From contig CANRDI010000015.1 in NCBI GenBank assembly GCA_947629335.1, positions 1 through 48,353 on the forward strand: a stretch of DNA of 48,353 bases, given 5' to 3'. Under the pieces are notes generated by a model, which saw nothing but the letters and a program-made list of their open reading frames with translations, made no database searches and was not told the origin of the DNA. A program made the translations under genes and the position numbers. The DNA is from an uncultured Clostridia bacterium. GTDB taxonomy: Bacteria > Bacillota > Clostridia > Oscillospirales > Ruminococcaceae. Positions 31,399 through 39,030 of the stretch are shown one piece after another (position 1 is the stretch's first letter; every line of letters begins with the position of its first letter).

Positions 31399-32763
31399 AT
31401 GATACATAAATTCAAACAGCTCGGACATAATATAGTACTTGATGTAAACTCAAACGCAGTCCATGTTATGGACGACTGCGCGTTTGATATGATAGATCTG
31501 CTGAAAGTTCCGATACCGGAAGAAATGCCCGAAGTGTTCTTAAAACTGCTGTCGGGTTATCCTGAGGAAACCGTCCGCGAGAGCTATGCGGAGCTTTTAG
31601 AACTTGTCAAAAACGGAACGCTTTTCTCTGAGGACACCTACGAGCGCTATTCGGACACAATGGTAAAAAGCCCGATAAAGTCAATGTGCCTGAATGTCGC
31701 GCATGACTGCAATCTGAGGTGCGAATACTGCTTCGCCAAAAAGGGAGATTTCGGAGGAAAGCGCGAAATAATGTCCCCCGAAACAGCAAAAAAGGCTGTA
31801 GATTTTCTTATTGCAAATTCGGGAAACCGCGAAAATCTCGAAATGGATTTCTTCGGCGGAGAACCGCTTATGGCATGGGAAACAGTCACTTCCACGGTCG
31901 ATTATGCGCGGTCAATTGAAAAACAGTACGGAAAGAAATTCCGTTTTACCATAACGACAAACGGCGTTCTGCTTGACGACGAAAAAATAGACTACATAAA
32001 CCGCGAGATGTCAAATGTAGTGCTTTCTTTGGACGGAAGGCGCGAGGTCACCGACAGAATACGCACGTCTTTAAACGGAAAGAGCGTTTTCGACCTTATT
32101 GTGCCGAAATTTCAAAGGCTTGTCGAAAAACGCCCGAAAAATAAGGATTATTACGTCCGCGCGACGTTTACAAAATACAATCTTGACTTTGCGAATGACA
32201 TTTTGGCGCTTAGAGATTTAGGTTTTGACCAGCTTTCGGCAGAACCCGTCGCGGCTGACCCGAAAATGCCGTATGCGCTGTCGGAAAGCGACTTGCCCGC
32301 GATTTTTGCCGAATACGACAGGCTTTGCAAAATTATGGCGGAGCGAACGGAAAACAAGTTCAATTTCTTTCACTTTATGATAGACCTCGACCAAGGTCCG
32401 TGCGCTGTAAAGCGGCTCAGGGGCTGCGGCTGCGGAAACGATTACGTCGCGGTCACGCCGAACGGCGATATCTACCCTTGCCACCAGTTTGTGGGAATTG
32501 AAAACTGGAGAATGGGCAGCGTTCTTGACGGCAGCTTCAGCAATGACATTAAGACCTATTTCTCAAAAACGCATATTTACACCAAGAAAGGCTGCCGCGA
32601 CTGCTGGGCAAGATTTTACTGTTCGGGCGGCTGCAATGCAAACAGCTTTATCTACGAGGGAGACTGCCGCACGCCGTATAAGATAGCGTGCGAATTGCAG
32701 AAAAAGCGGCTCGAATGCGCGATAGGGCTTGTTGTCGAAAATTCGCTCAAAGAGCAGGAATAA
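31399..32763 (+). CDS. scfB: SCIFF radical SAM/SPASM maturase
   Basis: The 454-residue enzyme installs thioether cross-links in the SCIFF peptide. It has an N-terminal peptide-recognition (RRE-like) domain (about 1-90), the radical SAM cluster motif CNLRCEYC (Cys104, Cys108, Cys111), the FFGGEPL SAM-binding segment, TTNGVLL, and a SPASM domain (about 335-420) with many cysteines: GCGCGNDYVAVTPNGDIYPC in parts, GCRDCWARFYCSGGC, and a later Cys in GDCRTPYKIAC. It resembles CteB throughout and is full length. It lies 167 bp after the precursor, past an attenuating hairpin, with GGAG as ribosome site. Confidence 0.96.
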   Translation: MIHKFKQLGHNIVLDVNSNAVHVMDDCAFDMIDLLKVPIPEEMPEVFLKLLSGYPEETVRESYAELLELVKNGTLFSEDTYERYSDTMVKSPIKSMCLNVAHDCNLRCEYCFAKKGDFGGKREIMSPETAKKAVDFLIANSGNRENLEMDFFGGEPLMAWETVTSTVDYARSIEKQYGKKFRFTITTNGVLLDDEKIDYINREMSNVVLSLDGRREVTDRIRTSLNGKSVFDLIVPKFQRLVEKRPKNKDYYVRATFTKYNLDFANDILALRDLGFDQLSAEPVAADPKMPYALSESDLPAIFAEYDRLCKIMAERTENKFNFFHFMIDLDQGPCAVKRLRGCGCGNDYVAVTPNGDIYPCHQFVGIENWRMGSVLDGSFSNDIKTYFSKTHIYTKKGCRDCWARFYCSGGCNANSFIYEGDCRTPYKIACELQKKRLECAIGLVVENSLKEQE

Positions 32764-32895
32764 TTTTTCCTGATTTTAATTATATCTTCAATTTTATTTC
32801 ACATAAAAAACACATTGGGGTATTATAATCGTTTCAGAAAGCAAAAAACAGCAGCTTTTAGAACAAGTTCCGACATATAGAAAGGATATATGATT

Positions 32896-34182
32896 ATGAA
32901 CGAATTTTTTGAAAACAATGATGAGACCGAAGTAAAAACCGAAACTCCCAAGAAGAAACCCCGCAAAAATCATACGACGGCAAAGGTTGCGGCGCTTATT
33001 GCAGCAGTGGCAATTGTCGGAAGCGGTTCGGGATTTGTGGGAACATATTTTGCGAGCAAACAGTTCAGCCCCGTAATTTCGCAGGATGATACTGTCGAAA
33101 ACGGTCAGACCCCCTCGTCGAACGATACGTCCAAAGATAATAACAATAACGCAAATTCGTCCGCGCCTACTCTTGACGAGCTTCAGGAGGGAATAACCGC
33201 CCCGACGGCAAATGCAGGCGTCGAATACAACAGCGACGGAACGTACAAATATACAAGAGATCTTGTAAACGCGGTTTCGGACAGTATAGTTTACATTGAC
33301 GTTTCCGTAAACTACTACGGCGAAGAAACACTTTACAGCAGAGGAAGCGGCGTTATCATCTCAAAGGACGGATATATTGTTACAAACAACCATGTTGTTG
33401 AAAACGGAGATCTTTTTTCGGTAAAAGTAAACGACAACGCGAACGGCGGAGAATCAAAGACCTATGACGCGATACTTATCGGAACGGACAGCGATACCGA
33501 CCTCGCGGTCTTGAAAATAGACGCGAGCGGACTTCCTGCGGCGCTTCTCGGCGATTCTGATAAGCTCCGTATAGGCGACGATTGCTTTGCGATAGGAAAT
33601 CCTCTCGGACTTGAAACGTCCGTTTCAAAGGGAATTATTTCGGGACTTAACCGTCAGGTAAGCACCGCCGACTACGGACTTACTTCAATTCAGACCGACG
33701 CGGCAATAAACAGCGGAAATTCGGGCGGCGGACTTTTTAACGGATATGGCGAAGTTATCGGTATCGTAAACGAAAAATATGTATCGAGCTATGCTGAAAG
33801 TCTTGGCTTTGCAATTACGATAAACGACGCAAAGAGCGTTATTAACGACCTTATTTCAAAGGGCTATGTTACAGGAAGATCGCTGCTCGGAATTACCTAT
33901 AAACTTATACCTGAGTCTTATGCCGACAGATATGGTCTTACCGCAGGTATGCGCGTAGAATCTATCGACAGTTCGCTTGCTGTAGGAAACAGCGATCTCA
34001 AGGTAGGCGACACTATAATCGAAATGGACGGACAGTCTGTTGTAACAGGCGAGGTTTCAAAGATACTTGCATCGAAAAAGCCTGGCGAAACGATAGTTTT
34101 AACAGTTGTACGCGAAGTAAACTCGAAAAAACAAACGCTGAAGATCAAAGTTGAGCTTTCCGAAAGTACGGGAAATAACTAA
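32896..34182 (+). CDS. htrA: HtrA/DegP-like membrane-anchored serine protease
   Basis: The 428-residue protein has a cytoplasmic basic N-terminus (KKKPRK), one membrane segment (about 31-54), a low-complexity extracellular linker (about 62-95), a trypsin-like S1C domain with triad His166 (TNNHVV), Asp202 (TDLAVL) and Ser276 (GNSGGG), and one PDZ domain (about 330-420). It degrades or refolds misfolded proteins outside the membrane. The ATG at 32896 is preferred to 32890 because AAAGGA is at the better distance. Terminated by the hairpin at 34206-34233. Confidence 0.93.
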   Translation: MNEFFENNDETEVKTETPKKKPRKNHTTAKVAALIAAVAIVGSGSGFVGTYFASKQFSPVISQDDTVENGQTPSSNDTSKDNNNNANSSAPTLDELQEGITAPTANAGVEYNSDGTYKYTRDLVNAVSDSIVYIDVSVNYYGEETLYSRGSGVIISKDGYIVTNNHVVENGDLFSVKVNDNANGGESKTYDAILIGTDSDTDLAVLKIDASGLPAALLGDSDKLRIGDDCFAIGNPLGLETSVSKGIISGLNRQVSTADYGLTSIQTDAAINSGNSGGGLFNGYGEVIGIVNEKYVSSYAESLGFAITINDAKSVINDLISKGYVTGRSLLGITYKLIPESYADRYGLTAGMRVESIDSSLAVGNSDLKVGDTIIEMDGQSVVTGEVSKILASKKPGETIVLTVVREVNSKKQTLKIKVELSESTGNN

Positions 34183-34205
34183 TGAATTTAAAGTTTATAA
34201 CCGAG

Positions 34206-34233
34206 AAAAGGCTGCATTTATATGCAGCCTTTT
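34206..34233 (+). terminator. Terminator after htrA
   Basis: A perfect 12-bp stem, AAAAGGCTGCAT (34206-34217) with ATGCAGCCTTTT (34222-34233), has a 4-nt loop and is followed by more T. Confidence 0.9.
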
Positions 34234-34364
34234 TCAATGGTAAGAAATAAATGCCAAAAAATTTTTGCTTATCCGGCTTGAAATTGAAATGTTGTCCCGT
34301 ATATATTGTCTTATACAAATGCTTTAATTAAGACGGCTGAAAATCCTTAATAAATATTATCGTT

Positions 34365-35627
34365 TTACTCATCAGACTCTGTATCGGCATCCATTTTAAA
34401 GCGCCCGTTATCATATGTAATGTGTGTTGTGTTTTCACTGTTTCTAACTGCGTCAAGTATTAAAAACATTTCCTTTATGTCCTTAGGCGCAGAAGCGGCT
34501 TTTGAACACCAAACAGGTCCCGAATGTATCTGAAACATATCTTCAAAACACAGCGCCGAACAGATAAAACATGGGCGGCGTATCCCGCCGAGCCTCAATG
34601 GATCAAGATACATATTCCTGTTATTTTTTTTGCGCAAATAATACAATATTTTTCTTTCTGCGTGAAGTCCGTTTATTTGCACGTCAATATCGCTGCTTTT
34701 TATCAGTTTGAATTTTGCTTTTTTGAGAGCGGTCGGGCATGTCAAAGTATGCGTAAATCTTTTTAAATGCGGTTTGTTTCCATCGCCCGATAAAATAGCG
34801 TCAACTATTTTATCATTGAATTTTCTCAAAACAGAAGAATTTCCTTTATTATACTTGTTTTTATTTATTTCTCTGAAAGAATGACGGAAAATTATCGAAT
34901 ATTTTAAGATCATTTCGCCGTCGATCTCAGATAATTTTTTCTCATCATCTTTGGTATTTGCTGAAACATATACCGTATTGTTCTCATCGTTGTAATAGCA
35001 TTGTATCTCATTCTCTGTTTCAAAAATGACTTTAAGCGCGGCGGCACAGTGACGCAGATACCTTTTCATTTCTTCTTCATCTGTATATTTTCTGCGCATT
35101 TGTATGCCCGAACCCTTTTTATACAGCTCATTTATTTTCGTGATTTTTTCTCGGACGCTTCGTTCGGATAATTCTGCGGAATTATTACTTTTTGGTCTGT
35201 GGAAAGTAAGGCTCGGTCTTGCTCCGTATCCTCTAAAACCGCAGCGTTCAAGAAAACGCGGAAAAAAAGTTTCCCAATTTTCAAATATCCTCATTATGTT
35301 CGGATCGTTAAGAAGCTCATTTAAACTATTTCTTTGACAATTCTTTGGTAACATGTCTAAAATAAGATCCACATCATTTGAACTGTCCGACAGCACATCA
35401 TAAGACGCTCCTGCCCCGTCCGCAGAGTATCGTTCTTCCGCCTGAGGCATTACGGCAGGACAAGACGAAGTTTGAGTTATGTGATTAAACGCTTGTATAT
35501 TGTTTTGCCGAACCGACGGATAAAAACGGCTAATTCTTCTCGAACCGATATTTTTATTCTTATTTGCTGAAAACGTTTTTCCTAAAGCGGCAGACTTCTT
35601 GCTTTCATATTGAAACATCTTTGTCAT
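34365..35627 (-). CDS. Unknown protein with C-terminal cytidine-deaminase-like domain
   Basis: The 420-residue protein has no close family I can name. Its C-terminal part carries the two zinc motifs of the CDA-like deaminase fold in order: His322-Ala-Glu324 (NGLHAERKILYYL) and Pro352-Cys353-x-x-Cys356 (RPCFICSALC), separated by 28 residues. The N-terminal third is low-complexity and basic (SKKSAALGKTFSANKNKN), the middle (about 85-300) is mixed helical and includes CGFRGYGARPSL. There is no signal peptide. The arrangement resembles polymorphic-toxin or effector deaminases of the YwqJ-like kind, but no secretion system, repeat domain or immunity gene is visible nearby. The gene is AT-richer than its neighbours and sits in a repeat-rich patch, suggesting transfer. 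Confidence 0.6.
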   Translation of the reverse strand: MTKMFQYESKKSAALGKTFSANKNKNIGSRRISRFYPSVRQNNIQAFNHITQTSSCPAVMPQAEERYSADGAGASYDVLSDSSNDVDLILDMLPKNCQRNSLNELLNDPNIMRIFENWETFFPRFLERCGFRGYGARPSLTFHRPKSNNSAELSERSVREKITKINELYKKGSGIQMRRKYTDEEEMKRYLRHCAAALKVIFETENEIQCYYNDENNTVYVSANTKDDEKKLSEIDGEMILKYSIIFRHSFREINKNKYNKGNSSVLRKFNDKIVDAILSGDGNKPHLKRFTHTLTCPTALKKAKFKLIKSSDIDVQINGLHAERKILYYLRKKNNRNMYLDPLRLGGIRRPCFICSALCFEDMFQIHSGPVWCSKAASAPKDIKEMFLILDAVRNSENTTHITYDNGRFKMDADTESDE

Positions 35628-36370
35628 TCATCTTTTCTGTTGTTTATTGAGCGGAAATATATTTTATACCTTCATTATAATATAATACAGAAAAGTTTTC
35701 AAGTGAACAGCAAAATTATTCAAATAAGATACAGCTTGTATAAAAGCAAACATATCAGACTGTTGAGAAAGCCCCAATATGAACGCAATGCAACAATTCT
35801 TTGTGCTGCATTGCATTCATTATCTGCATTCGGCGGAAACCCTGCGACGCAGATTCTGCTTGATTATAGTATACAGTGCATAAGTAAACAGTAGAATGTA
35901 TCCGCTTCGCGGATACTATTTGATCGTTTGGGATTAAAGGTTTTTGGTGAGGTGAGGAAAGTGGGGCGCTGTTCATCTTACCTCTTTCATCTGATTTCAA
36001 GGTTCGCTTGCTCCACACTGTGGAAAAACCAAACCGAATAAAAACTTACACTTTCAACGTTTTAATTTACGTTGCTTTGGTTTAAACGCACGCACCCGCA
36101 GCCGTCTTCCTCGCCCCGCACGCACTCCGAGCGGACGCGCCGTGCTGCTTGCTGCGCTGCGCAGCTGCTCACTCCGCTTCGCTCCGTTCGTGTTTTCGCT
36201 GCGCGAAAACACGGCGCTGACTACTTCGTGGTTCGCTTGCTACTAACTGTGAAAAAACCAAACGGCGGTGGAAACTCTTGTTTTCACTGTACCCAAGATT
36301 AAAAGCCACAGGCTTTTTATTCTGATGCGCATACGCTGACGCGAAATTTCGCGGCTTCGCCGCGACCGAA
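35628..36370. other. Repeat-rich, gene-poor accessory stretch
   Basis: About 0.75 kb without a convincing gene. It holds a partial 21-bp repeat (35756-35770), the left end of the palindromic mini-element (35884-35915), and two copies of a 35-bp imperfect direct repeat starting GGTTCGCTTGCT (36001-36035 and 36230-36264, both ending AAACCAAAC-like). Between these copies is a markedly GC-rich segment (36085-36225) with a perfect 11-bp hairpin CGTGTTTTCGC/GCGAAAACACG (36189-36213). The composition differs sharply from both sides. Confidence 0.6.
35884..35915. repeat. Palindromic mini-element, partial copy
   Basis: GTAAACAGTAG (35884-35894) followed by the tip hairpin TATCCGCTTCGCGGATA (35899-35915) matches the left end of the elements at 42898 and 18464. 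The central hairpin and right end are missing. Confidence 0.65.
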
Positions 36371-36465
36371 AGGGAAAACTTTTTAAAAAAAGTTTTCTCC
36401 TCCGGACTTCCTTTTCAAAAAACTTTTGTACCGCCGCTTACGCGGCAGTCGGAAAGCGGAAGCGT
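36371..36465. repeat. Dispersed hairpin repeat, diverged copy 3
   Basis: GGGAAAACTTTTT facing AAAAAGTTTTCTCC, then CTTCCTTTTCAAAAAACTTTTGTA and a final hairpin around GGAAAGCGGAAGC, follow the same order as the copies at 35-126 and 13194-13283 with many substitutions. Confidence 0.65.
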
Positions 36466-36643
36466 TGTTCCTCTTTCATCTTACCTCTAAACGAAGTTTT
36501 CGGACTAAGCCTGCCGTAAAAAACCTGCCCCCATATTATAGAGAAAAAATATAAAAAATATAAAAAATCCTCTTTTATTTTTGGAAATAATATGCTATAA
36601 TGTATATAAGTATTATTATATAATTTGATCGGGAGGCGAAAAA

Positions 36644-37516
36644 ATGGCTTTTTGCGATTTAAGACCTGTTCGTGTGGGAGATGACAAAGCCGGCACAACA
36701 TATATAATCGGAGAGGTTTTCGCTGTTTACACCTTTGGCTCTCAGTTTCCTGCGATATATAGCTGGGATATGCTCAAAAGCGTTTCAGTCACTCGCAAAG
36801 ATATGACGTTCAGCTTTGTCGGAGCAAAAAAGAATTTCTCCATTTCAAACAAAGTTTTTAATTCCGCAGAGGACGTCCTGCGCGCAATTGCAATAATCGA
36901 ACATCGGCAAAAAATTTACGGGTTTGAATATCAGCACGAAAGACGTATCTTCCCGCTTAAATCAATGTATTATGAGGTTTCTCCCGGAAAAGATTCGTAT
37001 GTCGGAGAGGGAGTTCTCGACGAGGCGGATACAGCGGCGGCGCTTATTGTACTGTTGGATTTCAAACTTATGAAATTTCTGTGGCTCATGGCGCTTCTTG
37101 TGATGCTTGTGATGTTCGGGATACTTAATTATGTGCTCGGAATGACCCGCGACAATATCCTGTACATTATCCTCATTTCTTTAGTGACAGGCGGAATCTT
37201 TGCGCTTCTTATCTACATCATAACCCACGCCGTCGCAAGAGCGCGAGTAAAATCTTTTTCAGGCGCGGATCTCGCGGCAAAGGAAACCATAACGTTTGTT
37301 ATAAGCAGAGCCGGTTTTGCCGCATGCGAAAGCTGTGTTTATCAAAATCATGACCTTGTTCCGTGGGACGCGGCGGATTATTTTGTAGAATCGGATAAGA
37401 TGTTTATAATTTTCAAAGGCAAAACGCCGCTCGCATATATCCCCAAAAAGGCGTTTCCGAAAAAACAGATCGGCGGAGTAGCCGATATTATCGCTCTGAG
37501 TCTTGAGCAAAGATGA
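36644..37516 (+). CDS. Membrane protein with two PH-like halves (YcxB-like)
   Basis: The 290-residue protein has two adjacent membrane helices (about 146-165 and 173-197) flanked by soluble strand-rich domains. The N-terminal domain ends in MYYEVSPGKD, and the C-terminal one contains AAKETITFVISRAG, HDLVPWDAADYFVESDKMFIIFKGKTPLAYIPKKAF, read in parts. The order helix pair, then strands, then FxIxxxxGxxxYIPKxxF is typical of YcxB-like proteins of unknown function. GGGAGG precedes the start, and an extended -10 (TGCTATAAT, 36593-36601) lies upstream. The following gene starts 34 bp after its stop, so the two form an operon. Confidence 0.65.
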   Translation: MAFCDLRPVRVGDDKAGTTYIIGEVFAVYTFGSQFPAIYSWDMLKSVSVTRKDMTFSFVGAKKNFSISNKVFNSAEDVLRAIAIIEHRQKIYGFEYQHERRIFPLKSMYYEVSPGKDSYVGEGVLDEADTAAALIVLLDFKLMKFLWLMALLVMLVMFGILNYVLGMTRDNILYIILISLVTGGIFALLIYIITHAVARARVKSFSGADLAAKETITFVISRAGFAACESCVYQNHDLVPWDAADYFVESDKMFIIFKGKTPLAYIPKKAFPKKQIGGVADIIALSLEQR

Positions 37517-37550
37517 TTTTAACAGATCGAAAATTAAGGAGCTGAAAAAA

Positions 37551-38954
37551 TTGAGCGTTGAAATTAAATCTGAGACCATTGATGTAAAAGGTCAGAGCGT
37601 TATACTTGTTTCCGTGAGGGGCGGAGAAAACGCTATCGGAACTTTTTCCATAGGCTCAAATTCTCGTGACGGCGTTTTGGGAACTGAAACGCGCCTTCTT
37701 TATATCGGAACCGATCCTATTATAAATATGACCTGTTCGAGCGGAGCAAGTAAAAAATCGGATAAGCTCATGTCATTTAGTCCCGGATTTCACGGATATG
37801 ACCAAAAGGTATTCGACGTTCTTACTTCTGCCTTTTTAAGCCTTAATCGCGGAGATTCTCTTACGGCGGGACTTAAAGGAATTTTCAGCCTGCTTCAGGA
37901 CGGCGTTTACGCTGTATATACTTCCGATTATTATCCCACAGACGGAAACGGAACTTTTTTCTGGGGCGCATATAATACAAATCACGAGGTCCACGGAACA
38001 GCCGAACATAACCGTATTACCATGAGCGGAAATGTCTATAAGCCGTGTTTCCTTATTCCTACGCAGAGTATGGGTTATTTTACGGCAAGAGCTCTCGCAA
38101 GCACGGAAGAATTCGTGAAAAAACGCCGTATTCACGGCATAGTTTATCATGTTTCGGGATTTCATTCCGCGCTTCTTAAAGGTCATCACGGAGCGGTTGC
38201 CTGTACGAAAGAAAATATTCCGTATAAATGTGCAGTAATAGAAAAGATCTCCGACCCGTATACCGAAAAGATCGCTCCTGTTCAAATGGTCGAAAATCAA
38301 GAAGAGGAAAACGGCGAAAACCAAAGCGCGCCTGTTCCGCCGACGCCTGTGCCGGTCGAACGCGAAGGAATTACCGGTTTCAGAAGTCCGTCAATAAAAA
38401 TACCGATCGAAGCGTTTCCGAAGGATATGCTCAATATTATCGTAAACGGACTTAGCGAATATAAGCCGCCTCATTTTGAAGTTATAACGGCAAAACTTGA
38501 CAGCGTGCGGAAAAAAGCGGTTACAAACAACATTTTTTCAAACGAAGTTCTTGAAAAAGCCGAGCAGATGCCCGACGCGGGTATGGTCGAGTCGGCATAT
38601 GCAATTTCGAGCCTTTCCGACGAAGAACTTAACCGTCTGCTTGCGGGAGACGTCGAATTTAACGGAAAGGTAATTATTTCGCCGAACTTCTATTCGAGCA
38701 TAGTTACCGCTTGTAATTTCCTGCAATTTACGGATATGAAGCGGTTTATTGACTTTTCAATAGCTATAATGGATAACCCCGACCTCTCGGCAACACACGA
38801 ATATGTCGCTCAGAGAGTTCTTTCTCAGGAGAAAAACACAAAACTCTATAATTTCTTTAAGTCTGCGGCGGCAAGCGGAGACGCGAAATATGAAAAAATA
38901 CTTCCCGCGGCAAATACCTTTTTAAAGAGGTATGAAGCAGACAACCGCAGATAA
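37551..38954 (+). CDS. Unknown two-part cytoplasmic protein
   Basis: The 467-residue protein has no recognised family. Its N-terminal half (about 1-230) looks like an alpha/beta globular domain, with notable segments YIGTDPIINMTCSSGASKKS, DYYPTDGNGTFFWGAYNTNHE (in parts) and HVSGFHSALLKGHHGA. A proline- and glutamate-rich linker (about 245-275) leads to a helical C-terminal half (about 290-467). The TTG at 37551 is chosen because TAAGGAG precedes it; a TTG at 37503 would overlap the previous gene. No signal peptide is seen. It is probably co-transcribed with the YcxB-like gene. Confidence 0.6.
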   Translation: MSVEIKSETIDVKGQSVILVSVRGGENAIGTFSIGSNSRDGVLGTETRLLYIGTDPIINMTCSSGASKKSDKLMSFSPGFHGYDQKVFDVLTSAFLSLNRGDSLTAGLKGIFSLLQDGVYAVYTSDYYPTDGNGTFFWGAYNTNHEVHGTAEHNRITMSGNVYKPCFLIPTQSMGYFTARALASTEEFVKKRRIHGIVYHVSGFHSALLKGHHGAVACTKENIPYKCAVIEKISDPYTEKIAPVQMVENQEEENGENQSAPVPPTPVPVEREGITGFRSPSIKIPIEAFPKDMLNIIVNGLSEYKPPHFEVITAKLDSVRKKAVTNNIFSNEVLEKAEQMPDAGMVESAYAISSLSDEELNRLLAGDVEFNGKVIISPNFYSSIVTACNFLQFTDMKRFIDFSIAIMDNPDLSATHEYVAQRVLSQEKNTKLYNFFKSAAASGDAKYEKILPAANTFLKRYEADNRR

Positions 38955-39030
38955 GCCGTTTTGTCGGCAATATGTCGGAGAACGCGCAGTTTTCAGCTTT
39001 AATACAGCTTTTTTGAACGGAGAGTTTACT

